64,000 bases of DNA from Acinetobacter pseudolwoffii (GCF_002803605.1 NZ_PHRG01000003.1:186001-250000), one strand, 5' to 3'. Shown: positions 1 to 9,095, counted from the stretch's first letter. Program-made: numbers and translations. Notes: generated from the letters alone by a model not told the origin.

Positions 1-502
1 CAATCGCTGCAACATCAGTAATCGTACCGATTTCGTTGTTCACCATCATCAGTGAAACCAGAATCGTATCTGGACGAATTTCTGCTTGAACCATTTCCGG
101 AGTAATTAAACCGGTTTGAGGTTGTGGTTCAATATAGGTAATCTCAAAACCTTCAGACTCTAACTCACGGCACGTATCTAAAATTGCCTTGTGTTCGATT
201 TTAGAGGTAATGATATGTTTACCTTTCGATGCATAGAAATGAGCCACACCTTTAAGCGCAAGGTTGTCTGATTCGGTTGCACCTGAAGTCCATACGATTT
301 CACGTGGATCAGCTTTAATTAAATTAGCGACCTGTTCACGTGCATATTCAACTTTTTCTTCTGCTTGCCAGCCATAAGCATGTGAACGAGATGCAGCATT
401 ACCGAAGGTACCTTCGAATGTTAAACATTCCATCATACGTTCAGCAACCTGAGGATCTACCGGAGTCGTAGCTGCATAATCAAGATAAATCGGACGTTTC
501 AT
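1..502 (-). CDS. iscS: Cysteine desulfurase IscS, 5' part only (runs off left edge)
   Basis: Pyridoxal-phosphate enzyme that takes sulfur from cysteine for Fe-S cluster assembly and tRNA thiolation. About 167 N-terminal residues are visible, starting [14 protein letters not shown], with the class-V aminotransferase motifs TSGATESDN and the His of EHKAI. The PLP lysine and the catalytic Cys loop lie beyond the left edge. It starts one base after the stop of iscR on the same strand, so the two are surely co-transcribed as an isc operon. Confidence 0.96.
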   Translation of the reverse strand, partial: MKRPIYLDYAATTPVDPQVAERMMECLTFEGTFGNAASRSHAYGWQAEEKVEYAREQVANLIKADPREIVWTSGATESDNLALKGVAHFYASKGKHIITSKIEHKAILDTCRELESEGFEITYIEPQPQTGLITPEMVQAEIRPDTILVSLMMVNNEIGTITDVAAI

Positions 503-503
503 G

Positions 504-977
504 TCAAATACCTGTAACCGATAAAAGGGCTGAATCAAAGGGTGCTGAATTTTGGCGTAATGACACTGTTTGTACATTGTCACGTGCAACCAGATCAGCA
601 AGCGAGATTTTTGCTAAATAATCGGCAATGTGGTGGGAGAGTTCCTGCCATAAATCATGAGTCAAGCACATCGCACCATTCTGGCAGTTGCCTTTATGGT
701 CACAGCGAGTCGCATCAACTGTTTCGTTTACAGCTTCGATAATTGCTAACACAGTAATTTCATCTGCATTACGTGCTAAATGGTATCCACCATTTGCTCC
801 ACGAACACTTGAAACTAAGCCATGGCGCTTGAGTTTCGCAAATAACTGCTCAAGATACGCAACAGAAATAGTTTGACGTGCCGCAATTTCGGCGAGCGTA
901 ATCGTTTTTTCAGAAGGCTGCAAAGCTAGATCAAGTAGAGCAGTCACAGCGTAGCGACCGCGAGTGGTTAGGCGCAT
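504..977 (-). CDS. iscR: Fe-S cluster regulator IscR (Rrf2 family)
   Basis: Transcription factor that senses Fe-S status and represses the isc operon when it carries a [2Fe-2S] cluster. The 157-residue protein starts [20 protein letters not shown], the Rrf2 winged-helix N-terminus. The cluster ligands are visible as C-x5-C-x5-C-x2-H (CDHKGNC..AMCLTH), the E. coli IscR pattern. The ATG at 977 is chosen over an in-frame GTG four codons upstream because it gives the conserved N-terminus. A type-1 IscR operator overlaps its promoter, which implies autoregulation. Confidence 0.96.
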   Translation of the reverse strand: MRLTTRGRYAVTALLDLALQPSEKTITLAEIAARQTISVAYLEQLFAKLKRHGLVSSVRGANGGYHLARNADEITVLAIIEAVNETVDATRCDHKGNCQNGAMCLTHDLWQELSHHIADYLAKISLADLVARDNVQTVSLRQNSAPFDSALLSVTGI

Positions 978-1010
978 GATTCGATACACATGGTTAGACT
1001 AGATGTGTCG

Positions 1011-1039
1011 ATTTTAAGAATCCCGACTAAATTAGTCAA
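1011..1039 (-). promoter_or_regulatory. iscR-iscS promoter
   Basis: On the minus strand TTGACT (1039-1034), a 17-base spacer and TAAAAT (1016-1011) form a good sigma-70 promoter about 34 bases before the iscR ATG. Confidence 0.75.
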
Positions 1040-1043
1040 GTTA
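1019..1043 (-). promoter_or_regulatory. IscR type-1 operator
   Basis: The core GACT-AATTT-AGTC with pyrimidines before it and GGG after it matches the central part of the E. coli type-1 IscR consensus (ATASYYGACT-RWWWY-AGTCRRSTAT). Only outer AT positions differ. It covers the -35 box and half of the spacer, so binding should block transcription. Confidence 0.7.
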
Positions 1044-1089
1044 TTTTTAGTAGACCTTAGTGGGATTTAATTTTTTCATAATGAAAGAT

Positions 1090-1740
1090 TTACATAGTGA
1101 GCCAATTATACACTAATAACGTAATCAAAAGTATGCTACTCAGGCCAAAAACAATATTAATGCGCTTTTGACGGCGTTCGATCCGTTTCAGGCGGTTTTT
1201 ATACTGTTTGACTTCTACCTGCAAGGTATTGATCTTGGAACGCTGCTCTTCAATTTTCTTTAAGAGTGGTGCTATACGCTTTTTGGACGCAATAATTTCC
1301 GTTTCATCAGTGGGTGTTTCAGACAGCCAGTGTTTCCAGTCGGCTAATACTTTTGGCAAGCTGAATACTGTTAATAAATCACGAAATTCGTCTTTCAAAA
1401 CCTGATGACCATCAATGCGCATACTACGAATGCTACGACGATTGCCAAAAATAAAAATTTTGATCAGATCGGGAAGTGTGGTACGCACATCCAGATCTAC
1501 AATGCGACCCGGTGCTTTATGGTCAAATAAAAGACCATTTGTGGTGAATTGCACATAAAAGTCGAAATATGGAATATAGCTATTGATTTTAATCGAGATA
1601 TTTTCATCTACAAACTTCTTGGCTTGTAATGCAACGACACGATCATGCTTGAGAATGAAGGTAAATATTGTTTCTAAAACAATTAACGTCATCGTAAGCA
1701 ACAAATGCGGTTGATTTTGACTTTGTTGCGATTCGCTCAT
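1090..1740 (-). CDS. UbiJ-like SCP2-domain protein with C-terminal membrane anchor
   Basis: 216 residues. Residues about 25-130 resemble the SCP2 lipid-binding domain of UbiJ (an accessory factor of ubiquinone synthesis), including a DVRTTLPDLIKIF segment and an IDGHQVLKDEF segment where UbiJ has its 'EGD' strand. A charged coiled coil follows (about 150-190), then one hydrophobic helix (INIVFGLSSILLITLLVYNW) near the C-terminus, which would anchor it to the inner membrane. The ATG at 1740 has AAGGA ten bases upstream; an in-frame TTG two codons earlier is less likely. Assignment to UbiJ itself is tentative because no ubi genes are adjacent. Confidence 0.6.
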   Translation of the reverse strand: MSESQQSQNQPHLLLTMTLIVLETIFTFILKHDRVVALQAKKFVDENISIKINSYIPYFDFYVQFTTNGLLFDHKAPGRIVDLDVRTTLPDLIKIFIFGNRRSIRSMRIDGHQVLKDEFRDLLTVFSLPKVLADWKHWLSETPTDETEIIASKKRIAPLLKKIEEQRSKINTLQVEVKQYKNRLKRIERRQKRINIVFGLSSILLITLLVYNWLTM

Positions 1741-1943
1741 ATACAACCAATCCTTACCTGAAATATAAAGTGAAAAAGCTTCCTGCCTGTGAAGAGATTT
1801 CAGGGTTAAATCAAATTAGACTTGAAATAAATTGCTTTGTAGAACAGTTTAGCAAATCTATCAAGTACTAAATTTGCTATTATGCAGTGATTTTGTAGAA
1901 TAATTTATAATAATTGCGCAGAAAACAAACAGGAGCCGTGCAC

Positions 1944-2423
1944 ATGGACGAGTCAAAAACAGCACAAGACTCAGCTGAAGCTTTAAACCAGAAAACAATG
2001 AAAGCCAAGTCCAAATCTGCCTCGGAGCGCAAATCGGCTCTTGATTTTCGTAAATACACCAAACAGATCTGGCTGGCTGGACTGGGAGCATTTTCACGTG
2101 CCGAAGAAGAAGGCAATAAACTGTTTGACTCACTGGTCAAGGTTGGAGAAGAACTGGAGTCTAAAACTGCAGATATTGCAGATCAAACTGTAGAAAAGGT
2201 CTCAGAAAAGGCCAAAGAGTCGGTCACAGAGACCAAAGATAAAGTGGAAAAGCTGATCGACAACTCTGTTCATCACTCATTGAATCGTATAGGATTAGTC
2301 ACACTCAAGGATGTACAACATTTAGAACGTTTAATCCTTCAGTTACATGCCAAAGTTGATCAGTTGACTGCGGAACAAGAAAAAATGCAGGAAGAATTGT
2401 CGAAAAAAACACAAATAAAATGA
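1944..2423 (+). CDS. Phasin / polyhydroxyalkanoate granule-associated protein (PhaF/PhaI type)
   Basis: 159 residues. After a Lys/Ser-rich N-terminus comes the phasin core (KYTKQIWLAGLGAFSRAEEE, then GNKLFDSLVKVGEELE), followed by long amphipathic coiled coil. This family coats polyester granules and can act as a chaperone. The start at 1944 has AGGAG eight bases upstream and is preferred over an in-frame upstream start at 1914. It is divergent from the UbiJ-like gene, and no polyester synthase is visible in the window. Confidence 0.85.
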   Translation: MDESKTAQDSAEALNQKTMKAKSKSASERKSALDFRKYTKQIWLAGLGAFSRAEEEGNKLFDSLVKVGEELESKTADIADQTVEKVSEKAKESVTETKDKVEKLIDNSVHHSLNRIGLVTLKDVQHLERLILQLHAKVDQLTAEQEKMQEELSKKTQIK

Positions 2424-2484
2424 CTTTATTTATTATTCAATGTTTTTTTCGCATATTTTTTGAAAAAAAAGAGGTTCTTAAGTA

Positions 2485-2514
2485 TTGCGTTTATACCTAA
2501 AGCATTGCTATAAA
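2485..2514 (+). promoter_or_regulatory. hup promoter
   Basis: TTGCGT, an 18-base spacer and TATAAA lie about 70 bases before the HU start codon. Confidence 0.55.
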
Positions 2515-2580
2515 GGCGTTATGGCATGTTAAACAAATTCTTGAACCTTAAATAAACGATATTAAGAGGACGTAATCTTC

Positions 2581-2853
2581 ATGAATAAATCAGAATTAAT
2601 TGATGCAATTGCAGAGAAAGGGGGATTATCTAAGGCTGACGCAGGTAAAGCTTTAGATGCTACAATTGCTTCTGTTACTGAAGCTTTAAAAGCGGGTGAT
2701 ACAGTTACTTTGGTCGGTTTTGGTACTTTCGGTGTAAAAGAACGTGCTGCACGTACTGGCCGTAACCCACAGACTGGCGCTACTCTTGAGATCAAAGCAA
2801 GCAAAGTGCCTAGCTTCAAAGCGGGTAAAGGCTTAAAAGACGCTGTAGCTTAA
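2581..2853 (+). CDS. hup: DNA-binding protein HU
   Basis: 90 residues, the normal HU length, starting [20 protein letters not shown]. It carries the [18 protein letters not shown] signature of the HU/IHF DNA-binding arm and the expected C-terminus. Abundant nucleoid protein that bends DNA. AGAGGA lies about ten bases upstream of the ATG. It is followed by its own terminator and then ppiD, the usual hup-ppiD order of gamma-proteobacteria. Confidence 0.97.
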   Translation: MNKSELIDAIAEKGGLSKADAGKALDATIASVTEALKAGDTVTLVGFGTFGVKERAARTGRNPQTGATLEIKASKVPSFKAGKGLKDAVA

Positions 2854-2869
2854 GCTTACCCAGCGATGA

Positions 2870-2897
2870 AACGCGCCTTCTTTGGCGCGTTTTTTAT
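2870..2897 (+). terminator. Rho-independent terminator of hup
   Basis: AACGCGCC / GGCGCGTT stem with TTCTTT loop and a run of T. Confidence 0.9.
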
Positions 2898-2983
2898 TGA
2901 TAAAATAAATTGTGATGATTAACACATTCATTCAATGGGTATTTTCGGTTAAAATCCTTTGCAAATAAAATATTGGAATACTT

Positions 2984-4849
2984 ATGGAAGCTTTTCGTAA
3001 AGTTATTAAGGGTTGGTTGGGTAAAGTTTTACTCGTTCTGTTTTTGACCCCGTTAGCGCTTGTAGGTATTGAAGGATATTTTAGCGGCGGGAGCTCTGAT
3101 GCGGCAAAATCCGTGAACGGAACTGAAATATCTCAAAAAGAATTAGAGTCACTGACGAAATCATTTAAAGAACAATATCTCAGTTATGCCAATGGCGATG
3201 AAACCTTGCTGAATCAAAGCTTCATTGACCAGAAAGCCATGGATACTTTGGTTTCACGTACCTTATTGCTACAACAGGCAGAAGAATTAGGCATCAGCCT
3301 GAGTGACCAGCAAATTGTACAGATGATTGCCCAGCAGCCGACTTTCCAGCAAGATGGTAAGTTCTCTGATGCTTTATATGAGAACTATCTTAAATCAATT
3401 GGCATGACCAATCGTGCTTTAGTCGAAAGTTTGCGTAAAGATCATGCGCTGAAAATGCTGTCTTCGACATTCCTGGACTATCCACTGGTGAGTCCGGTCG
3501 AAATGCAGCAAATTGCCGATTTACAGACTGAACAACGTCATATTCATATTTCCAGTATTAATCTGGACAGTTATAAAAAAGATGTCAAAGTCAGCGATGC
3601 TGAAGTCGCTGCCTATTATGAACAGCACAAGGCATCGTTTACACAGCCGACCAGTGTAGATATAGACTATGTGGTGTTGAAGCCAAGTGATATTCAAGCA
3701 CAGGGTTTGGCAGTGACAGATGCTGAACTTCAGGAAGCGTATACAGCCTTTGTTGCGACACAAAAACAGGCAGTTAAACCAGAGGTGAAGCATATTTTGA
3801 TTACGGCGGACAGTCGTAGTGATGCTGAAGCACAAAAACTGGCTGCAGAAGTGGCAGCGAAAATTAAAGCCGGTAACACTTTTGCACAGGCTGCAGCACA
3901 ATATTCTGAAGATCCTGAATCCAAGTCTAAAGGCGGAGCAATTGCAGTTTATGAAACTGGCGTATTTGGTAGCACATTTGACCAGACTGTTAGCTCTTTA
4001 AAATCAGGTCAGGTCTCTGCTCCTGTGAAAACAGATTATGGCTATCATATTATTTCTGTGCAATCACCTGATGTGGCTGTGCCATCTTTTGAGTCACAAA
4101 AAGCACGTTTATCTGAAGAGGTTTTGACTGCTAAAAAATCCAATGCATTCTCCGATACGGTGAATAGCTTGAATGATATGGTGGTGGGAAGTGATTCTCT
4201 GGAGGTTGTTACACAAGAAGTGAAAGGCGTGCAGGTTCAGAAAGCCCAAGGAGTAAAACTTTCAACCCGTGACCCAGTGTTGAGCGATGCCAACCTTAAA
4301 GTCAAACTGTTTAATGATGATGTCAAAAATGGTGATCGTAATGCTTCATCAAGCATTCAGTTGGCCAATGGTGATGTGGCCTGGATCAAGGTGCGTGACT
4401 ATCATGCAGCTGGTGAACAAACACTGGCAGAAGCGAAACCGCGTGTTCAGGCTCAATTGATTGAAGACAAAGCCGCTGCTTTGGCAAAAGCAAAAATTCA
4501 GAAAGCTCTGGATGAGTTCAAAACCAAACCTGCTGCATCAGTCGCCAAAGGTGCTTTGATTTTTGAAGATGCTGGCGTGTATACCCGTGCTGAAGGTTTG
4601 CTAAAACGTGATGTACAACGTGCCGCTTTTAGTCTTCCGACACCAAAAGCAGGCCATTGGTCAGTGACCACAGCGAAAATGCCAAATGAGCTGGTCGTGG
4701 TTGCGGTATCAGAAGTAAAGAAAAACCCGGTGGATGTATTGAGTGCAGAGCAACGTAGTGAGTTGGTGAAGTTGTATCAGCAACTTCGTGGTCAGCAAGA
4801 ATTTGATGACTATACGCGCTACCTGAAATCTCAGGCAAAAATCAAATAA
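2984..4849 (+). CDS. ppiD: Periplasmic chaperone PpiD (SurA N-domain, parvulin fold)
   Basis: 621 residues, normal for PpiD. An N-terminal membrane anchor (about residues 13-32, WLGKVLLVLFLTPLALVGIE) places the rest in the periplasm near the Sec translocon. A SurA-like N-domain follows (about 35-200), then a parvulin domain (about 265-360) with KHILI at its start and GYHIISVQ at its end, then a long C-terminal SurA-like region. Helps folding of exported proteins; PpiD parvulin domains are often catalytically weak. Monocistronic, with its own terminator. Confidence 0.93.
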   Translation: MEAFRKVIKGWLGKVLLVLFLTPLALVGIEGYFSGGSSDAAKSVNGTEISQKELESLTKSFKEQYLSYANGDETLLNQSFIDQKAMDTLVSRTLLLQQAEELGISLSDQQIVQMIAQQPTFQQDGKFSDALYENYLKSIGMTNRALVESLRKDHALKMLSSTFLDYPLVSPVEMQQIADLQTEQRHIHISSINLDSYKKDVKVSDAEVAAYYEQHKASFTQPTSVDIDYVVLKPSDIQAQGLAVTDAELQEAYTAFVATQKQAVKPEVKHILITADSRSDAEAQKLAAEVAAKIKAGNTFAQAAAQYSEDPESKSKGGAIAVYETGVFGSTFDQTVSSLKSGQVSAPVKTDYGYHIISVQSPDVAVPSFESQKARLSEEVLTAKKSNAFSDTVNSLNDMVVGSDSLEVVTQEVKGVQVQKAQGVKLSTRDPVLSDANLKVKLFNDDVKNGDRNASSSIQLANGDVAWIKVRDYHAAGEQTLAEAKPRVQAQLIEDKAAALAKAKIQKALDEFKTKPAASVAKGALIFEDAGVYTRAEGLLKRDVQRAAFSLPTPKAGHWSVTTAKMPNELVVVAVSEVKKNPVDVLSAEQRSELVKLYQQLRGQQEFDDYTRYLKSQAKIK

Positions 4850-4864
4850 GACGATCTTGAATAA

Positions 4865-4892
4865 AAAAACCAGCCTGCGGGCTGGTTTTTTT
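4865..4892 (+). terminator. Terminator of ppiD
   Basis: AACCAGCC / GGCTGGTT hairpin with TGCG loop and seven T. The run of A on the other side may also stop the convergent gene at 4914. Confidence 0.9.
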
Positions 4893-4913
4893 ATGCTCTA
4901 GCCAAATGAGGGT

Positions 4914-5783
4914 TTAAGCACGAATAATCAGTTCATAACCGGTATATTTACGCATATTGATTACACCGGTATCCAGAATTAAATACTGACCTTTAATACC
5001 CTGTAATTTGCCACGAATCACCGGAGTTTTATCCAGATTATGTGATTTAATCTTTTCTGGATATTGCTCGACCGGATAAATAAACTCGCGTGCCAATTCC
5101 TGCTCAAGCACTTCAATATTTTCATTAAACTCAAGATTCTGATTAAATTCTTCACGAATGCTTTGAATTTTAGGTGCAAATTCTTCTAACAGCTGTTCAC
5201 GGACTTCAATCAGATTCAGTGGTTCTGCTTCACCTTTGAGCAGCTTGCGCCAGTCTGTTTTGTCTGCGACCTGCGTACCAAACATGACTTCCAATTTGCC
5301 AGAGAGGCGACGTGAGCCAACTTTCATAATCGGCAGGGCTTGGGTTGCGCCCTGATCCAGCCAGCGGGTCGGCATTTGGCTGGTACGGGTAATCCCGACC
5401 TTCAATGCACTGGAATTGGCTAGATAGACAATATGCGGTTGAAAGCAGACATTCTGGGCAAATTCATCTTCGCGGCAAGTGCCTAAATGATAATGACAGG
5501 TTTCTGGCTTCATGATGCACATATCACATGAAGCATTGGTCTTAAAACATTTAAAACAGTGACCTTGCGAGAAAGATTTTGAGGTTTTATTGCCACAAGA
5601 TACGCAATAAATCTTCCCCGTCCATTCAATCTCGATGTCTTGGCCTAAATTAAACGGAAGATCGATTTCTGCACGATCCAGAATTAATTTATACTCAACA
5701 TTTGCCCGCTGTATCTGTTGATCAGTTACACTAAGGTCTTTGAGGCCGACATGCATTTTATGGCAAATGCCCTGAAGTTCCAT
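4914..5783 (-). CDS. DUF2797 family protein
   Basis: 289 residues of the DUF2797 family, function unknown. Two zinc-finger-like cysteine pairs sit near residues 60-80 (CVSCGNK, then CFKCFK), with further C/H residues up to about 105 (CDMC, CHYH, C). The conserved YLANSSALKVGITR segment follows. The start at 5783 gives the short N-terminus MELQG. Divergent from the gene at 5818 with a 34-base gap, so regulatory sequences must overlap. Confidence 0.85.
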   Translation of the reverse strand: MELQGICHKMHVGLKDLSVTDQQIQRANVEYKLILDRAEIDLPFNLGQDIEIEWTGKIYCVSCGNKTSKSFSQGHCFKCFKTNASCDMCIMKPETCHYHLGTCREDEFAQNVCFQPHIVYLANSSALKVGITRTSQMPTRWLDQGATQALPIMKVGSRRLSGKLEVMFGTQVADKTDWRKLLKGEAEPLNLIEVREQLLEEFAPKIQSIREEFNQNLEFNENIEVLEQELAREFIYPVEQYPEKIKSHNLDKTPVIRGKLQGIKGQYLILDTGVINMRKYTGYELIIRA

Positions 5784-5817
5784 AAAGATTACTCACTTAA
5801 ATCATAAGGATGCAGTT

Positions 5818-6288
5818 ATGGCTGAGCAGAATGTCATTACTTCAATGCTAGACGATTTCGCACAGGAACAGCCAATTCATACTGCTATTTGTATTGGGCA
5901 GGACTTAAGGCAAGTCCAGTTTCAGCCATCTATTCAATGGCACTATTTTAGCGTATCTGGCTTTTTAAATCTGCCTTTTCAGCAACGTTATGACCTAGCT
6001 GTGGTAATGCTGGATACGATAGAAACCGAACATTTGTCTGAACAGATCATGAGTCGAATCTTGGTGAAATTGCGTGATTTATTTGCTAAACGTCTGGTGG
6101 TGATCAGTCGGCTGCAAGATGAAAAACTATTGAGAGCTTTGGGATTTACCCAGCTGATTGACAAGACCACGCACGGGGCGGATTTTGCGCTGTGGCAGTT
6201 TAATATTTTAACCTATAAGCATGTGCCCGACTGGTTTAATTCCAAGTTCTGGGCCAATCCGGAAAACTGGGATAAATTTCGCTGGTAA
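5818..6288 (+). CDS. Conserved hypothetical, possibly DUF6231 family
   Basis: 156 residues, no signal peptide or membrane helix. A Rossmann-like alternation is visible: hydrophobic strand IHTAICIG at residues 19-26, YDLAVVMLD near 60, and RLVVISR near 95, as in S-adenosylmethionine methyltransferase-like folds without the glycine motif. The C-terminus is rich in Trp and Phe (WFNSKFWANPENWDKFRW). The family name is recalled, not checked. Confidence 0.6.
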   Translation: MAEQNVITSMLDDFAQEQPIHTAICIGQDLRQVQFQPSIQWHYFSVSGFLNLPFQQRYDLAVVMLDTIETEHLSEQIMSRILVKLRDLFAKRLVVISRLQDEKLLRALGFTQLIDKTTHGADFALWQFNILTYKHVPDWFNSKFWANPENWDKFRW

Positions 6289-6386
6289 GCCTATGCCTGC
6301 TTAATTGCAAATATTAACACAATCCTGCCTAGACAATATGAGGACAGACCGTATTCTGTAACTATGATGCATACAGGATATAGAGC

Positions 6387-7067
6387 ATGACGAATCTGAG
6401 TAATATCGTGGAAATATTAGCCAAGCAGGCATTGGGTGGCGGGCAGTCTCAAAAGCAATCTTCACAGCAGGGTGGTCTGGCAGATATCCTGGGATCGGTA
6501 CTAGGTCATTTGAATAAATCTCAGACTCAACAAGATCAGAGTCAACACAATCAGAATCAGCAGAATCAAGCCGGCCAGCAGACCCGACAAAATGGTTTGG
6601 GTGCAATTTTAGGTTCAGTTCTCAGTCAGTTAGGTGGGGTAAATCGTCAAAGTACTGCTCAACCCCGTTCAGGATTGGGAGGAGGTTCGACTGGCAAAAC
6701 CTTATTGATTGCGGTGCTACCTCTGGTACTGGCCTGGATTCAAAAACAGGGTGGTTTACAGGGTGCATTGGATAAGCTTAAAGGACAGGGGTTGAATAGT
6801 CAGGTTGATGACTGGGTGTCGACTGGCCCGGGTGAAAATGCCAATGTCGATCCGCAGCAGGTACAAAATCTGTTTGATGATCAGGAAATTGAAGAAGTTG
6901 CACAGCAAACTCATGCGCCTAAACAGGATGTGTATAGTGCAATTTCACAAGTTTTGCCGCAGATTATTGACTCACTTACGCCACAGGGTGAACAGACCAG
7001 TAAGCAGGAAGCCAATAATGATATTCAAAATGTCTTGAATATGGTCTCAGGGCTTCTCAAAAAATAA
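6387..7067 (+). CDS. DUF937 (YidB-like) family protein
   Basis: 226 residues with two GLADILGSVLGHL / GLGAILGSVLSQLGG repeats separated by a Gln/Asn/Ser-rich linker (about residues 46-70), then a Gly-rich hydrophobic segment (KTLLIAVLPLVLAWIQKQGG) and a globular C-terminal half. This fits the DUF937/YidB family, whose biochemical role is not established. Monocistronic with a terminator. Confidence 0.7.
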   Translation: MTNLSNIVEILAKQALGGGQSQKQSSQQGGLADILGSVLGHLNKSQTQQDQSQHNQNQQNQAGQQTRQNGLGAILGSVLSQLGGVNRQSTAQPRSGLGGGSTGKTLLIAVLPLVLAWIQKQGGLQGALDKLKGQGLNSQVDDWVSTGPGENANVDPQQVQNLFDDQEIEEVAQQTHAPKQDVYSAISQVLPQIIDSLTPQGEQTSKQEANNDIQNVLNMVSGLLKK

Positions 7068-7081
7068 ATTCCATCATGTAA

Positions 7082-7108
7082 AAATCCCGATTTGAGTCGG
7101 GATTTTTT
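7082..7108. terminator. Bidirectional terminator between 6387 and 7133 genes
   Basis: AAATCCCGA / TCGGGATTT stem, TTTGAG loop, T run to the right and A run to the left. Confidence 0.88.
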
Positions 7109-7132
7109 AATGCTATGCAGACTTTAAAATCG

Positions 7133-7747
7133 CTAATCTAGGTTCAGGCTAAACAGCTGGTTAGAGTCGCAGATTTTTTTGGCAATATAATGAGATTTTC
7201 GGGTGCGAATTAAAATAATTTGCGATTGAAAACCCAGTTCACCAAATTCCGGTTCTACCTGTACATAATGCAGTTGTCCATATTCATCTCGAACCCGCGC
7301 TTGAGCAGAAAATCCAGGGCGGGCATTGCCACTTGAAATCGTTGCCAGACGGCCGAGCAAATTGACATTATTCTTTTTATATTTGGGTGGAATGACCTGA
7401 TCCAGGCAATGAATCATGAAAATCGTAAAAAAAGTGGCAATAATTAAAGCTGGAATAATCAGATAATAAGCCGGCAGAAACTCAAACTCCTGAGAATAGA
7501 TCAGGAATTGTAAAACATAGCCAGCAAAGCTGAAATTCATCAGAAAGAAAAATACAATTAGGGTTTTGGAGAATTTGACATTCAACAGGTCTAATTGTTG
7601 AAAATTATAAGGTGAAATTTTTTGCAAAAATTTGCTGGATCTGAGTCCAAAATAGAAACCAATGGTTTTCACCACGCCAAACAAAATAATCGCCAATAAA
7701 CTGAGATGAAAAGGCATCAGATTATAGTCTAGAAAAAATGCAGGCAT
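7133..7747 (-). CDS. YqiJ-like inner-membrane protein (OB-fold, DUF1449)
   Basis: 204 residues. The N-terminus (FFLDYNLMPF) matches E. coli YqiJ, as do three hydrophobic helices (about 15-33, 60-80, 95-115) and a C-terminal OB-fold stretch with DEYGQLHYVQVEPEFGELG. YqiJ normally stands beside the flotillin YqiK; no flotillin gene is present here. Role probably in membrane organisation, by analogy only. The Rieske gene lies 20 bases upstream on the same strand, so it may be the third gene of that unit. Confidence 0.72.
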   Translation of the reverse strand: MPAFFLDYNLMPFHLSLLAIILFGVVKTIGFYFGLRSSKFLQKISPYNFQQLDLLNVKFSKTLIVFFFLMNFSFAGYVLQFLIYSQEFEFLPAYYLIIPALIIATFFTIFMIHCLDQVIPPKYKKNNVNLLGRLATISSGNARPGFSAQARVRDEYGQLHYVQVEPEFGELGFQSQIILIRTRKSHYIAKKICDSNQLFSLNLD

Positions 7748-7767
7748 GGTGAAGTCCGTTTTAGGTC

Positions 7768-8091
7768 TTATTCTGTGAGGTAAATTCCACCATCAGAATG
7801 CACGGTAATTTCTACTTTTTCAAGTGACTGACCTTGGCAAGGCCCGGAAATACATTCACCGCTTTCTACCAAAAATAGTGCACCATGCGTTGAACATTCA
7901 ATAAATTCCTGATCACGATCCAAAAACTGGTTTTCCAGAAATTCCAGCTCGACTTGCAAATGCGGACACAGGTTTTGATAGGCATAAAAAGCTCCATCGC
8001 GCTGGGTAATAAAAATAATATCCCCATTCTCCAGTTCAAAAGCTCGGGCTTCACGCTCTGGAATATCTTCGGTCATACAAATTTTAAACAT
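7768..8091 (-). CDS. Rieske-type [2Fe-2S] protein
   Basis: 107 residues. Cluster ligands are visible as CPHL (C-x-H) near residue 43 and CSTH (C-x2-H) near residue 67, the usual Rieske pair, in a small soluble ferredoxin-like protein. Such proteins act in electron transfer or as NirD-like subunits; the partner is unknown. The ATG at 8091 overlaps the TAA of the kinase gene (TAATG), so translation is probably coupled. An upstream in-frame ATG at 8100 is less likely. Confidence 0.87.
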   Translation of the reverse strand: MFKICMTEDIPEREARAFELENGDIIFITQRDGAFYAYQNLCPHLQVELEFLENQFLDRDQEFIECSTHGALFLVESGECISGPCQGQSLEKVEITVHSDGGIYLTE

Positions 8092-9095
8092 TAAGCACAT
8101 TCCTTCTGAAAGTCTTGTAATAATGCCGCATAGTCTTCAATCGCTAAACGTGGGCCAAATTGCGAAACCACCTGACTGGAAATTAAAATCGCCAGTTCAG
8201 CCGCAGTTTTAAGGCCTAGGTTGGCATTCAAGGCATACAAGAAAGCCCCGGCAAATGCATCACCGGCACCATTCGCATCTACTGCAGTAACTTTGCGGCC
8301 AGGAACTTTAAATGTATTGTCGTGATCCGAAATAAGTGCACCCTCGGCTGACAATGTAATGACAACGTGTTGACTGAGTGTTTTTAATTTAACTAGAGCC
8401 GCGTCAATATTATCGGTCTCTGTATACATCAGGGCTTCTTGCTGGTTACACAGCAACAGGTCGACACCTTCTGCAATCATTTCATCCAGACCGGCACGCG
8501 CATATTGCACCATGGCAGGATCCGATAAAGTTAAAGCAATTTTAACTCCGTTAGCGCGGGCAATTTCACGTGCCTGTTTGACGGCATGGCGTGCTGTTTC
8601 AGAAGTCGATAAATAACCTTCGATATATAGCCATTTCGCAGTATTTAGCGCACTAAAATCAATTTGTTGATCCGTGAGTTCAGCAGTAATACCTAGATAA
8701 GTATGCATGGTACGTTCAGAATCAGGACTCACCAGAACCATACAAGTTCCCGTTACACCTTCGCTGATCGACTGGATTGTGGTCTGAATGCCTGCATCAT
8801 TTAAACCTTTCAGATAGATTTGCCCCAGTTCATCATTACCAACACGGCAACCATAAAATGCAGAACCGCCAAGTGCAGAAAATGCCACGGTAGTGTTGGC
8901 GGCTGAACCGCCTGAAGCCTGACCCTTATAAACTTGAGTCGCTTGAAGGTTTTGATAAAGTCTGGCCTGAGTATCACCATCTGTAAGTTGCATGGTGCCT
9001 TTTTGCAAGTGATGTGCAGTTAAAAAGTCGTCAGACACTTTAAATTCTTGGTCAATCAGCGCATTACCAATTGCAAAAAGATCAACATTTGCCAT
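8091..9095 (-). CDS. PfkB-family carbohydrate/nucleoside kinase (adenosine-kinase-like)
   Basis: 334 residues. The N-terminal GNALIDQEF and ASGGSAANTTVAF motifs and the C-terminal PfkB signature DANGAGDAFAGAFLYAL, with the catalytic Asp, are intact. Phosphorylates a sugar or nucleoside with ATP; similar proteins are annotated as adenosine kinase, but the substrate cannot be read from sequence. Start taken at the ATG at 9095 rather than the TTG two codons upstream. Coupled to the Rieske gene by a one-base overlap. Confidence 0.88.
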   Translation of the reverse strand: MANVDLFAIGNALIDQEFKVSDDFLTAHHLQKGTMQLTDGDTQARLYQNLQATQVYKGQASGGSAANTTVAFSALGGSAFYGCRVGNDELGQIYLKGLNDAGIQTTIQSISEGVTGTCMVLVSPDSERTMHTYLGITAELTDQQIDFSALNTAKWLYIEGYLSTSETARHAVKQAREIARANGVKIALTLSDPAMVQYARAGLDEMIAEGVDLLLCNQQEALMYTETDNIDAALVKLKTLSQHVVITLSAEGALISDHDNTFKVPGRKVTAVDANGAGDAFAGAFLYALNANLGLKTAAELAILISSQVVSQFGPRLAIEDYAALLQDFQKECA

